Assembly: GCA_022414725.1 (NCBI GenBank)
Contig: CM039464.1
Location: 17,853,405-17,917,404 of the forward strand
Source of the DNA: Microglena sp. YARC
Taxonomy: Eukaryota > Chlorophyta > Chlorophyceae > Chlamydomonadales > Chlamydomonadaceae
Length of the DNA stretch: 64,000 bases
Reading direction: 5' to 3'
The notes beneath the pieces are model-generated. The model saw only the letters and a program-made list of their open reading frames with translations. It ran no database searches and had not been told where the DNA came from. Positions 19,880 to 30,409 of the stretch are shown in pieces; position 1 is the stretch's first letter, and each line of letters begins with the position of its first letter. Made by a program: the position numbers and the translations under genes.

Positions 19880-21260
19880 TCAGAATACCCATAGTCCTCC
19901 CAATCATAATCGGGAGCATTGTCAAACCCAAAGAGCAAATGATTGAGAAAACCAAATTCGAAATACACAGAGTCCTCCCGATCATAATCGGGAGCATTGA
20001 CAAACCCAACGAGCGAATGATTGAGAAAACAAAACTCGGAATACAAACAGTCCTCCCGATCATAATCGGGAGCAATGACAAACCCATCGAGCGAATGATT
20101 CAGAAAACATGTGCTCGGCATACCCATAGTCCTCCCGATCATAATCGGGAGCATTGTCAAACCCAACGAGCGAATGATTGAGAAAACCAAATTCGGAATA
20201 CACACAGTCCTCCCGATCATAATCGGGAGCACTTACAAACCTAACGAGCGAATGATTCAGAAAACATGTACTCGGCATTTTTTTTTTTTTTTTTTGACTC
20301 GGCATACCCAAAGTCTTCCCTATCGTAATCGGGAGCATTGTCAAACCCAACGAGCGAATGATTGAGAAAAACCAAACTCAGAATACCCACAGTCCTCCCG
20401 ATCATAATCGGGAGCATTGACAAACCCAACGAGCGAATGATTGAGAAAACCAAATTCGGAATACACAAAGTCCTCCCGATCATAATCGGGAGCATTGTCA
20501 AACCCAACTAGCGAATGATTGAGAAAACTAAATTCGGAATACACACATTCCTCCCGATCATAATCGGGAGCAGTGACAAGCCCAACGAGCGAATGATTGA
20601 GAAAACAAAACTCGGAATACACACAGTCCTCCCGATCATAATCGGGAGCACTGACAAACCCAACGAGCGAATGTTTCAGGAAACATGTACTCGGCATTTT
20701 TTTTTTTTTTTTTTTTTGCTGTACTCGGCATACCCATAGTCCTCCCGATCATAATTGGGAGCAGTGTCAAACCCAACGAACGAATGATTGAGAAAAACCA
20801 AACTCAGAATACCCACAGTCCTCCCGATCATAATCGGGAGCATTGACAAACCCAACGAGCGAATGATTGAGAAAACCAAATTCGGAATACACACAGTCCT
20901 CCCGATCATAATCGGGAGCACTGACAAACCTAACGAGCGAATGATTCAGAAAACATGTACTCGGCATTTTTTTTTTTTTTTTTTTGTACTCGGCATACCC
21001 ATAGTCCTCCCTATCATAATCGGGATCATTGTCAAACCCAACGAACGAATGATTGACAAAAATCAAACTCAGAATACCCACAGTCCTCTTGATCATAATC
21101 GGGAGCATTGTCAAACCCAATGAGCGAATGATTGAGAAAAACCAAACTCAGAATACCCACAGTCCTCCCGATCATAATCGGGAGCATTGTCAAACCCAAC
21201 GAGCGAATGATTGAAAAAACCTAACTCGGAATACACACAGTCCTCCCGATCATAAAAAAA
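19880..21260. repeat. Hairpin tandem array, right arm (about 17 units)
   Basis: Inverse complement of the left arm: ATGATTGAGAAAACCAAA, then CTCCCGATCATAATCGGGAG and CATTGACAAACCCAACGAGC. Poly-T runs near 20278, 20697 and 20967 mirror the left arm's poly-A runs. Together with 17120-18990 it forms an imperfect inverted repeat about 1.8 kb long on each side of a roughly 0.5-kb unique spacer. Confidence 0.9.
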
Positions 21261-22934
21261 TCAATCCTAAAACCTGTCAAAGAAAACTTGATCCACCGAA
21301 TGCCTAGACGGAACAGGCAAAAGGGCTAAATTCTTCTGGGTTGTGACATTTCATCAGTCATGCTATGCAAGTCAAGCAGGCCTCAACTACACATCTTTGC
21401 TTTACCTATTGCAGTACTGGGCCACTAAAACAAACCTAGTAAATAGGTAGGTGGCCGAGGTGGGCAAGAACACAGTAAAATAGAAGAACTGCAGGTGTAC
21501 ATGATCCATATGTCAGTGTCATGTAAAGTACCAATCACAACATAAACACCCAACCACACTCCCGGCAAAGATTAACCAATAAACAAGGCAACCTTTTGGC
21601 AAGCAGTAACTTGGTCAACACAGGCACAAGGCAGCTAAGTCTGGGCTACAATTGCAGTCTACCACTACAATGCAATTCATAACCAAACCAGACGCTATGG
21701 AAATCTTGGAACGGTAGCTAAGGATGCATGCCATATGGGTATGCAGTACTGTCCGCCATTACTCTGACGCAGGTGCAAGCGGGTAACCATCATGCAGGTA
21801 GGCAGGCCTCAGGAAGGTGCAGGCGGGTGCAGAGCTGTTCGCCAGTACTCCGGCGCAGGTGCTGGCCCGGCGCGTGTCCTGGTCTGGTCTGGCAGGTGCA
21901 GGCGGGTTAACCGCCATGCAGGTAGGCAGACCTATCCAGTGCTCCGAGCGCCAGTGCTCCTGGCTATCTGCCCAGCATCCACCAGAGAAGGTGCTAGGTA
22001 GGACAGTGACAGTGAAATGCATTGCGCAAAGGGTGCGAGAATTAGAAGCAACTCGGGGGTTATTCACAACCACCCGGTGCTAATGCAGATGCGCAGCAAG
22101 GCGATGCAGAAAGCGAAAGGCAAAGCAGCAGATCATGAGAACAGAGCTGAAGTGAATTCCCATAGCAGTGAAATGCATTGCGCAAAAGGTGCGAGAATTA
22201 GGTTGCAACTCGGGACCATGCAGGGCCACCCGGTGCTAATGCGGATGCGCAGCAAAGCAATGCAGGATGCGAAAGGCAATTTGCGCAAGGCATGAAAGAG
22301 GTGAAAGCGCAAGGCATGAAGCAAAGCCTTACCGACTTATCAAAACAGTCTTTCATGCATGCGCAGCAAGGGGGGGCCCGGCAAGGGGGGTCAATCAATG
22401 CACATCAAGGGGTCATGCAAAAGGGGTCAAGCTGCCAGAGAAGGTGCTGGGCATGGCAATCAATGCACAGCAAGGAGTCATGCAAAGGGGTCAAGCTGCC
22501 AATCCATGAGAAGGACACCAAGGCAAAGGTGTGCAATCGGATGGAGACAATGTAGACATTGCTAAGGAGGAGGAGATGGAGGAGGAGAAGATGGGGATGG
22601 GGGCATGGAGGAGGAGATTCTAGTGCAGCGATTGTACAGGCGCTGTTGTTACCCAACAAAGTTAGCATTGGCCCTCTTTCTACAACGTGATAGCCTGTCA
22701 TAAGTACTAAGTTGTACTTTCGAACTGTTGAGTTGTGAGTTGTGAGATAAAATAATTATGAGCAATGCGTTCAAGACTTTGTAAACAGCTTTCACCTTCC
22801 TCTTGACTGTCCTCTACAATTGATTTTGTATTGGAATACTTCGAAGGAACTTTCTCTCTCTCCAAACGAGCAAATCAATGTTACAATTGAAATTGAAGGG
22901 GAATAGTCTCTTTCTCCCGGAATGCAACAAAACA
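21261..22934. other. Right inner part of the transposon, tandem duplications, no clear gene
   Basis: Holds GCAGGTGCAGGCGGGT-type repeats (about 21770-21910) and a roughly 120-bp tandem duplication (about 22007-22125 and 22165-22290, marked by TGAAATGCATTGCGCAAA and ACCCGGTGCTAATGC). At about 22525-22615 a plus-strand remnant matches the acidic C-terminus of the 14.4-kb gene (CAATCGGATGGAGACAATGT... GAGGAGGAGATGGAGGAGG). So the right end once carried an inverted copy of the left gene's end. No intact ORF. Confidence 0.55.
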
Positions 22935-23326
22935 ATCTTACATAATAAAATTGTAAGATATTTTCGTAAAATACACCAAAAAAGCAAAATCAATCAATTT
23001 GCGAAAACGATCTTACAAAATAAATTGTAAGATATTTTCGTAAAATACACAAAAAAAGCAAAACCAATTAATTTGCGAAAACGATCTTACAATATTTATC
23101 GTAAGATTTCAGTAAAATAAAAAATCCGTTCGGAAGCAGGAACGCCCATTATAGGTAATGCATGAAGTCGGCCCCATTCTGCTCACCCCCATGCAGGAGA
23201 CAATGCACACAGAAAAAAAGATGTAATCTTTTACATCAAGCAAGGTTAGCAAAAAAGGAAATTACAGCCGGTAGATCCATGTAATTCCTCATTATAAGGC
23301 GTGTCCCATTTTGAGAGTAGGAGCAC

Positions 23327-24121
23327 ATGATGGCGTCCGTGAAGACTCGGCGCGCCTTGTTAATTTTTCCAAGTTACTACGTAGACGGGTTGGGACCCGT
23401 GCTTATGCACACATTGCAAGAGTGTGGTACGCTGCCAAGTGACTTGAAGGGGTACCGATGTGGCGGAGCCATGAAGGACCATGATGTTTTTTTTGTCAAC
23501 AAGGTTTTGGGTTCTGGTATGGAGATCAGTGTTCTCGAAGGCACCGTGTACCGGAGGACCGTCATGGACCAATTGGCTTGGTTGTTGGAGCCCTCCGTGG
23601 ACGTTGCTCTTTTGTTATTCTGTGGGCATGGCATGAATGAGGGGTCGCCACGTCACGGTACATTGGTATGTTCTTACAAACAGCTGGTGTCAGCTGAGGC
23701 CATCGATGCGGTGGTGGCAGCGCAACGTTTTTGCGGCACACTCATCCGCGTGCTCAACATGTGCGAAGCAGATGCCATTGCCCCCGGCACTGGTCTGCTG
23801 TCCCAGCACGGAAGATCTCTGCGTGACGCAGCAAGAGCAGATCATGATGCACAGTTCCATCGCGTTGCACACAAGGACGTGATGTTGTTGGCAACTGGGT
23901 CTTTTGAAGAAACGGCAGGTGGCAAGGCAGGCACACCCTTGATCGCTGCCCTGGGCAGAATGTTTGACGCAGAGTCGATCTTAACCTACGAGCGCCTTGA
24001 TGAGCTCTTGCAGAGGCACTGGCCTGGTGGCAGTGGGAGGGCACTGCTGTGTCCTGCAAGGTTGAAAGGGATCTTCGGATGGCCGGCTAATGGTTCACAG
24101 GTGAGTGGCGATTCTGCATGA
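23327..24121 (+). CDS. Caspase-like (C14 fold) protein
   Basis: 264 residues. RRALLIFPSYYVDGLGPVL is the first strand and helix; VDVALLLFCGHGMNEGSPRH gives the catalytic His in GHG; GTLIRVLNMCEADAIAPGTG supplies the Cys (NMCEAD). A late segment HKDVMLLATGSFEETAGGKA then GTPLIAALG matches the region after the Cys in caspase-like folds (LLATGS...). The acidic EAD after the Cys differs from the classic DSCHSG. It begins 177 bases after the transposon's right target duplication. A degraded paralogue lies at 32537. Substrate unknown. Confidence 0.65.
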   Translation: MMASVKTRRALLIFPSYYVDGLGPVLMHTLQECGTLPSDLKGYRCGGAMKDHDVFFVNKVLGSGMEISVLEGTVYRRTVMDQLAWLLEPSVDVALLLFCGHGMNEGSPRHGTLVCSYKQLVSAEAIDAVVAAQRFCGTLIRVLNMCEADAIAPGTGLLSQHGRSLRDAARADHDAQFHRVAHKDVMLLATGSFEETAGGKAGTPLIAALGRMFDAESILTYERLDELLQRHWPGGSGRALLCPARLKGIFGWPANGSQVSGDSA

Positions 24122-24189
24122 CAATATGTGGGTATTTACATGGGAATCGTTTTCACCCCCAGAACACAATTTTTACACAATTTTTAAGG

Positions 24190-24568
24190 ATATTAGAATA
24201 TTGTATGAGTGGATGGTCCTATAAAATGACCCGTCCAGCAAAGAAACCTCCTTACATGACGCATTGCACATCAACAAAGACCCCGTGTTCTTTTGGGCCA
24301 CGGTACTGGGGAAGAGGCGATCGCTTAAGTGCGGCTGGTCCTTCAATGGACACTCTCGAAAGTACCGACAAAAGAACGATACGGAGTCTGCAGGATGGAG
24401 AGCCGTGATCTAAAAAAGAACCACGATATTCTCGTTAACATCCTGCAATTTGTTGATTCAAAATCGTATTGGTGTTCCACTGCCCAGTGGGTTGCTACAC
24501 CATTTGGTTACACCGTAAGGTGTGCCGTACACGAGGCGGTTTCATTTTAGTATTCCGTCAACTGTATT
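24190..24568 (+). mobile_element. MITE, partial copy of the 56663-57094 element
   Basis: Shares GAGTGGATGGTCCTA, GGCGATCGCTTAAGTGCGGC, TCAATGGACACTCTCGAAAG and the right end GCGGTTTCATTTTAGTATTCCGTCAACTGTA. The left TIR is missing. It covers the 3' end of the minus-strand P-loop gene: the last codons QLTEY and the stop of that gene lie inside the TIR. Confidence 0.7.
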
Positions 24569-25014
24569 TGGAATGCATACGTGGCCTTCAACATATTCAC
24601 CCAGTCAGATCCGTGATGGTCATGATACTGACTGAGTTGTAAGATGGTGTCTCGACCGGATAGGGGAATGCTGCACGGGTGAGAGACAGACACGATGGCG
24701 GCACGAGCTTTCGACTGCATGGCATTTTGTAACAATTGGTGGCCTTGTACATTAAAAAGATGGATGTCATCAAATGCTAGCACATTGAAACCGTCAAGTG
24801 AAGGTGATTCTGATTCAGATTCAGACAGTTTACACAACGTTGCCTCTGGTGTATGTAAAGCATGGTACTCCTTGTTATGTTCTGTCATGACCAATATTAG
24901 AGTGGGTGGTGAATGTTGAGCAATAAGTTGAGTGATAGCGTGACTCTTCCCACTTTCCTGCCGCCTAAAAATGTACATTACTTGTGGCTTACAAGTTGTC
25001 TGTGTGATGCTCAT
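24547..25014 (-). CDS. A32-like P-loop NTPase, 3' end rewritten by a MITE
   Basis: 155 residues. QVMYIFRRQESGKSHAIT is a Walker A loop in which the first Gly is replaced (RRQESGKS); NVLAFDDIHLFN is a Walker B with DD; AAIVSVSHPCSIP and DTILQLSQY follow in the place of the sensor region. It is clearly paralogous to 36580-37182 (VMYIVGRRQTGKS, SHPFSIP, IIQLSEY, LKAKYEFQL). The order recalls the A32/FtsK-HerA packaging ATPases of giant viruses but the protein is short. The C-terminus (QLTEY) is encoded by the MITE TIR. Possibly inactive. Confidence 0.5.
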   Translation of the reverse strand: MSITQTTCKPQVMYIFRRQESGKSHAITQLIAQHSPPTLILVMTEHNKEYHALHTPEATLCKLSESESESPSLDGFNVLAFDDIHLFNVQGHQLLQNAMQSKARAAIVSVSHPCSIPLSGRDTILQLSQYHDHHGSDWVNMLKATYAFQIQLTEY

Positions 25015-25084
25015 TTACTCACATGACTAGGGAATTTGATGCATATAATAAACGCAAACAAACAAGCTACAGTCGGCATGTCCA

Positions 25085-25400
25085 GGAAGAGAGGCGATCG
25101 CTTCAGTGCGGCTGGTCCTTCAATGGGCACTCTCGAAGGTCGAAGACCGATTATCGCTGTCCGGCTTCATTTCGTTTTGTCGCCGGAGCAAGGTGCTCGA
25201 CATATCACCGCTGGCAGGACTCACTTCGTTGGTTCACCTGGACATGAAGGGCACCGACGTGGAAGACATATCACCGCTGGTAGGACTCACTTCGTTGGTT
25301 CACGAGTGCTGGACATTTCGAACACCGACGTGGACGACATATCACCACTGGCAGGACTCACTTCGTTGACGTACTTGAAAAATGGATGGAATGATGTGTA
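25085..25400 (+). pseudogene. LRR gene 3' fragment
   Basis: A chimera. The first 50 bases come from the MITE interior (GGCGATCGCTTCAGTGCGGC), then the text matches the end of the F-box/LRR gene (ISFCRRSKVLDISPLAGLTS ... then TYLKNGWNDV). A short deletion after GGTTCAC shifts the frame within the second repeat. Three to four LRRs remain. Remnant of recombination between repeats. Confidence 0.7.
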
Positions 25401-25439
25401 AAATTGTTCAACGGGTGATACGATACGAACAAGCGAACA

Positions 25440-25515
25440 GACGACATTAGATAGATAGGATAGGAAAACATGTCGGGGCATTAGATAGATAGATAGGATA
25501 GATATATCCATCTTT
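25440..25515. repeat. ATAG/GATA microsatellite
   Basis: Two interrupted runs of TAGATAGATAGGATAG. A longer GATA tract lies at 26670-26755. Confidence 0.8.
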
Positions 25516-25674
25516 GCGTTGTTGAGCAAGAGGAAGGAGCGAACGTCTTGAGGCGCAAATACCTCTGACGGATACTGGGAGCTCGTGAAGCTTCGTCTTC
25601 AGCGCACGGACCTCACGCTGCCGCTGGCCTTTACTGGCCCACCGAGCTGTCCATGTACAGCCATAGTCCGGCAA

Positions 25675-25870
25675 ACAACGGATTCAAATATTCAACAAGC
25701 GGCGGAGCCCCTTTCACCTCTCCCCCCAGCGGAGCGACCGGGGCGACCGGCAGGGGAGCCCCCACAAAGGAGTCCCGCGAGGAACCGAGCGGTGTGGGCG
25801 ACCGGAGGGGGAGCCCACAGTTCACATCAAGCATGTAGACACACTACTACACACTACTGTGTAACTAACT
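25675..25870. repeat. G-rich twin-hairpin repeat, indel-rich copy
   Basis: Same module as 9690-9850 but with several single-base insertions and deletions relative to all other copies (for example GGGGCGACCGGCAGGGGAGC, GGAGTCCCGCGAGG, GCGGTGTGGGCG). This is where the indel-rich stretch of the window begins. Confidence 0.75.
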
Positions 25871-26400
25871 GTCAATGTTATGTTGTTTTGTAAAAGATTC
25901 ACTGTAACACTTGGGCTTATTCATTCGTCGTCTAACACTATCAACAGAATAGAGCCTCGAGTGCAGTTTGTGGCTCACTCCCGAAAGCATCGATGGGGAT
26001 TGCCTCTTCATCTTGGATGTGCCAACTCCTCAAGTCCCATGCGGTTCAATGAGAAAACAGATATTCTGGCCCAAAAAAATCTACATTGAGAGATTCAAAC
26101 TGTAACATAATTGACCGGTCTATGATGTTATGGGACCAAGACTGGGCCTCCAAGTTTGTCCAAGATATTACGTCACTTCCAACGCCATTACACTAAGTCT
26201 TCCATTCTGCGACATGAAAGTGCTTATAATCCACTTAGAGTTTAGATAATCAGCATCGGTTCCACAACACACATTGCAATTCAAACCTTGGTCAACGAAG
26301 AGCCAAGTGCTTTTTTGTTGTTATGGATTCAACGAGATACCCCTGAATGGGGAAGTGATTGGACCATTCTACAGGGACTAAGTTGTAAACCATTCTACTC
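25871..26400. other. Gene-free stretch
   Basis: No supported gene. A short piece near 26105 (CATAATTGACCGGTCTA) resembles the reverse of 11515-11530. Given the surrounding indels, a broken gene cannot be excluded. Confidence 0.4.
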
Positions 26401-26540
26401 TCATCAAGGACGGCGGCATCTGTGTCGAGTCGAGTCTCGAGTTCGAGTCGAGTCGAGTCGGGGGTCACATGGCGACCTCTCTCATCAAGGAGGCGGCACG
26501 TGTGTCGAGTCACAGAGCGAGCGATCCGACCGACCTCTGT
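26400..26540. repeat. GAGTC minisatellite fragment
   Basis: Units with GTGTCGAGTCGAGTC, ACATGGCGACCTCTC and GGCGGCACGTGTGTCGAGTC, as at 345-560 and 9990-10490. Confidence 0.7.
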
Positions 26541-26669
26541 GTCGCAGATCGATGACGGAACCTGTGCCACAGTTCACATGCATGAGACACACACACTACT
26601 GATGCACAAGCAAACATACGAACGCACGTGATAGGCAAACGGAACGGAGGAAACATGACGCATCATACT

Positions 26670-26694
26670 CGGTGCATTAGATAGATAGATAGAT

Positions 26695-26746
<52 letters not shown>

Positions 26747-26755
26747 TGTAGATAG
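26670..26755. repeat. GATA microsatellite
   Basis: About 18 tandem GATA units with one interruption. On the reverse strand it gives the ISIYLSIYLS reading, which is not a gene. Confidence 0.9.
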
Positions 26756-26899
26756 ATGCGTACACAGCGGCTGGGCATCGGAGTGGACAGCGCGGACTCC
26801 TGACGCCATGAGACACACACGGGACGTCGGGGTTTCAGTACAGCGCCCATAAAAAAACAAGTTTTTTGTAACGTTCGATACGTGAATAAATTTATCCCT

Positions 26900-27312
26900 T
26901 ACAAAGAAAAATGTCGGCACTGTTCGCCGCCTGGTCATCGGACCGTTTGCGGGCACGCTCATCGGCACGATCGCGCGCGGCGCCGGCGGCGCTCCCTTCC
27001 GTCCCTCATGTTCTTCGGCCGGCCAGTCGCATGCAGGGACGCAGTCGGCGTGACGCTTGGGATGCAGACTCTCTGGCGGTGGGGATCGGCGGGGCGTACT
27101 TGTACTACAAAAGGGACTCATGCGACATCTGGGTCGTTGCTGCCGTCGCATCCGGCATGCTCGTGTAATCTCGGCGTGCGGGGCTCTGCGCCGACTTCGG
27201 TGAGATCAGCCCGTGGAAGCTCGAGCTGCTCCTGGGCGTCGTCCTGGTCGTCCTCGGGGGCGTCACCATCGCAAGCACGCTCCTCGGGCTACCCACCACT
27301 GTTCACGCCTAA
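26900..27312 (+). pseudogene. Small multi-pass membrane protein, broken by indels
   Basis: A GC-rich island in which the coding signal jumps between all three plus frames. Pieces in order: RRLVIGPFAGTLIGTIARGA, FFGRPVACRDAVGVTLGMQT, LAVGIGGAYLYYKRDSCDIW then VVAAVASGMLV, and finally CADFGEISPWKLELLLGVVL then VVLGGVTIASTLLGL to a stop near 27312. Three hydrophobic helices are visible. Because the neighbouring repeat array has the same excess of one-base indels, sequencing error is as likely as true decay. Family not recognised. Confidence 0.45.
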
Positions 27313-27514
27313 AACCGTGACAGCTATGTACGGATGTACGTGCACCGAATTCACTACGCATCCCAGCCTCCCCTCGGAATTTGTGCTCGTTGTTGTTTGT
27401 GTTCGCTACCACGTAGATGCCACAAGCTCCATCACGTGTAGTCCCCCCCAAATCCTCTTGTATGTCGTTTATCTTGTATACACTTCGCGTTCGACACTGG
27501 CCGTTCTGTAAATG

Positions 27515-29290
27515 TGAGGCCTCAGCATGCTTCAGTATTTATTTTTGTTGAAATAATTGGTTGTTCCCGAGAGATGAGATCTTTTCAAAGGTTTCAGTGA
27601 ACACGTTTTTAACAATAGCGGATATGCTGAGACCTCCTGCATTCTTTCAGTATTTCTTTTTGTGAATGAATTGTTTCCTGAATGGAGAGTCTTTTCAGAG
27701 GGTCATGTGAACACGACTTTACACAATAGGATTTGATGTGGCCTTCCCGGCATTCGTCAAGCTATTTCCATTTTTTGGTTGAAATAATTGTTGTTCCCGG
27801 AGATGGAGAGGTCTTTGTGAAAGGTGTCTCATCGTGAACACAGTTTTAAAAATAGGGATTGATGTGAGACTCCGGTTCTTCAGTATTTATTTTTTGTTGA
27901 AATAATTGTTGTTCCTGAAATGGTGAGTCTTTTTCAGAGACAGTGTTCCATGTGAACAAGTTTTAAAATAGGGATTGATGTGAGCCTCCGGCATTCTTCA
28001 GTATTTATTGTTTGTTGAAATAATTTGTTGTTCCGAGATGGAGAGTCTTTTCAAAGGTGTTCATCTGTTGAACACGTTAAAATAGGGATTGATGTGAACC
28101 TCCGCATTCTTCGCAGTATTTATTTTTTTGTTGAATAATTGTTTTGTTCCGGAGATGGAGAGTCTTTTCAAAAGTGTTCATGTGAACACGTTTAAAAATA
28201 GGGATTGATGTGAGCCTCCGGCATTCTTCAGTATTTATTTTTTTGTTGAAATAATTGTTGTTCCCGAGATGGAGAGTCTTTTTCAAAGGTGTTCATTGTG
28301 AACACGTTTAAAATAGGGATTGATGTGAGCCTCCGGCATTTCTTCAGTATTTATTTTTGTTGAAAATAATTGTTGTTCCCGCGAGTAGAATGGAGAGTCT
28401 TTTCAAAGGTGTTCATGTGAACAGTTTAAAACATAGGGATGATTGTGAGCCTTCCGGCATTCTTCAGTATTTATTTTTTGTTGAAATAATTGTTGTTCCT
28501 GAGATGGAGAGTCTTTTCAAAGGTTGTTCATGTTGAAACACCGTTTAAAATAGGGATTGATGTGAGCCTCCCGGCATTCTTCTTGCAGTATTTATTTTTT
28601 CGTTGAAATAATTGTTGTTCCCCTGAGATGGAGAGTCTTTCAAAGGTTTTCATGTGAAACACGTTTAAAATAGGGATTGATGTGAGCCTCCGGCATTTCT
28701 TCAGTATTTATTTTTTGTTGAAATAATTGTTGTTCCCCGAGATGGAGAGTCTTTTCAAAGGTGTTTCATGTGAACAGTTTAAAAAAAATAGGATTGATGT
28801 GGAGCCTCCGGCATTTCTTCAGTATTTATTTTTTGTTGGGGAAATAATTGTTGTTCCCGAGACGGAGAGTCCTTTTCAAAAGGTGTTCATGTGAACACGT
28901 TAAAATAGGGATTGATGTGAGACTCCGGCATTCTTCAGTATTTATTTTTTGTTGAAACTAATTGTTGTTCCTGAGATGGAGAGCTCTTTTCAGAGGAGTT
29001 TCATGTGAACATGTTTAAAATAGGGAATTGATGTGAGCCTCCGCATTCTTCAGTTTTATTTTTTGTTGAAATAATTGTTGTTCCCGAGGATGGGAGTCTT
29101 TTTCAAAGGTGTTCATGTGAACACGTTTAAAATAGGGATTGATGTGAGCCTCCGGCATTCTTCAGTATTTATATTTTTGTTGAAATTAAATTGTTGTTCC
29201 GAGATGGAGAGTCTTTTCAAAGGTTTTCATGTGAACACGTTTAAAATAGGGATTGATGTGAGCCTCCGGCATTCTTCAGTATTTATTTTG
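27515..29290. repeat. Array of about 16 copies of the ~108-bp unit, indel-rich
   Basis: Units carry GAGATGGAGAGTCTTTTCA, AGGTGTTCATGTGAACACG, AAAATAGGGATTGATGTGAG, CTCCGGCATTCTTCAGTATT and TGTTGAAATAATTGTTGTTC. Nearly every copy has private one-base insertions or deletions, mostly at homopolymers, unlike the clean copies at 8490-8815. No unique spacers, so it is a plain tandem array. Confidence 0.9.
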
Positions 29291-29690
29291 CCATACACGA
29301 AGCGGTTTCATTTTAGTATTCCGTTGACTGTATTAAAGTATGGAAGATCACATTGTGGAGGCGGGTCAAGTAATTGGATGGTGTACACGGGTTGCGTACC
29401 AAAATCTGCGTGAGGGCCTGCAATGACTTGTTAGCTCGCCCACAGAGTGGTATGTTTGTTGCGCAACTCGATAACATGACCTAGCTTTATAATCTGCTAC
29501 AGTAAAGAGGAGACGATTTTGTAATGATAGCTGTAGCAAACATAATATTCAATAGCAGGCCGACAATACTTTGCATGTGTGAAACGCCGACTGTAGACAA
29601 CATCAAGATGGTCAGGGAAACCCATCATTCTACACGTTTGTTCTCATCCTCAAGCAACCAACCTCAAAACTGCTTGTCAAGTGATATATG
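29291..29690. other. MITE right TIR and gene-free stretch
   Basis: ACACGAAGCGGTTTCATTTT ... CCGTTGACTGTA (about 29294-29332) is the right TIR of the 432-bp MITE family, joined directly to the tandem array. The rest has no supported gene; 29640-29700 (TTCTCATCCTCAAGCAACC...ATATGTCGCCAAC) is shared with 33450-33510. Confidence 0.5.
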
Positions 29691-29699
29691 TCGCCAACA

Positions 29700-29945
29700 C
29701 TTGGATGAGAACCACCGTACCACATTTAACAAGTGGCGGAGCCCCTTTCACCTCTTCCCCCCAGCGGAGCGACCGGAGGGGAGCCCCCACAAAGGAGTCC
29801 GCGAGGAACCGAGCTGGTGGGCGACCGGAGGGGAGCCCACAGTTCACATCAAGCATTAGACACACTACTACACACTACTGTGTAACTGACTGTCAAGTCT
29901 TACACAATGTGTATGTTGTTTGTAAAGGATTCACTTGTTTGTAAC
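29700..29945. repeat. G-rich twin-hairpin repeat, copy lacking one stem arm
   Basis: Same order as 9690-9925, but the 5' arm GGGGGC of the first hairpin is deleted (GCGGAGCGACCGGAGGGG). The second hairpin GTGGGC-GACCGGAGGGGA-GCCCAC is intact. Flanks GAACCACCGTACCACATT and AAGTCTTACACAATGTG are conserved. Confidence 0.75.
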
Positions 29946-30235
29946 ACTTGGGCATTAAATTCAGGAGAGCTTATTATCACTGTAACGCTTGGGCTTCTTT
30001 CTCACTGAAAGTCATCGGAGTGCACTTCAACGCTTGAGCTTCTTTCTCACTGGAACACTTGGGCTTCTTTCTCACTGAAAGTCATCGGAGTGCACTGTAA
30101 CACTTGAGCTTATCACTGTAACACTTGAGCTTATCACTGTAACACTTGAGCTTATCACTGTAACACTTGAGCTTATCACTGGAACACTTGGGCGTTTTCC
30201 GATGTGTCTTCTAAAAGCAGGCGTCTGCTCGACAT
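29946..30235. repeat. CTTGAGCTTATCACTGTAA tandem repeat
   Basis: Four to five head-to-tail copies of a 21-bp unit (TGTAACACTTGAGCTTATCA) at about 30095-30185. Longer copies containing CTTCTTTCTCACTGAAAGTC precede them, and AAGCAGGCGTCTGCTCGACA follows. This is the CGCTTGGGCG module of the composite repeats in expanded form. Confidence 0.75.
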
Positions 30236-30409
30236 CCCATTTAGGGTTTTGAGATGGGGGGGGGCGGATATAGGGAGGTGTTACAGATGATGAGTGACAA
30301 GAACCATGGAACTACTCCCGGTAGGATGGAATACAAGGGCTCATTTTGTTCAGAGTAGCTTGTGTTGATATGGTTTCAATTATTTACTTTCCAGGATAAT
30401 AAGTGAACA

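Larger units (their letters stand above)
14022..23150. mobile_element. Complete 9.1-kb TIR DNA transposon
   Basis: The left end AATGGGCGTTCCTGCTTCCG (from 14022) is found inverted at the right end (…GGAAGCAGGAACGCCCATT, ending 23150). The element is flanked by a 4-bp direct repeat ATAG at 14018-14021 and 23151-23154. A second copy of the left end with the same gene starts at 62314, and a 166-bp MITE with related TIRs and its own 4-bp duplication lies at 54450-54615. Inside are a spliced minus-strand gene, subterminal palindromes, palindrome clusters and two opposed hairpin arrays. The superfamily is not identified; 4-bp duplications occur in CMC-type and some other groups. Confidence 0.85.

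Noticed and set aside
17120..21260. Many overlapping open frames of 60-240 codons, possibly a repeat protein family
   Set aside because: Open in several frames on both strands because the 79-bp hairpin unit has few stops; period is not a multiple of three and poly-A/T runs interrupt it.
27515..29290. CRISPR array
   Set aside because: Whole unit repeats with no unique spacers; there are no cas genes and the context is eukaryotic. The hairpin arrays at 17-21 kb fail for the same reason.
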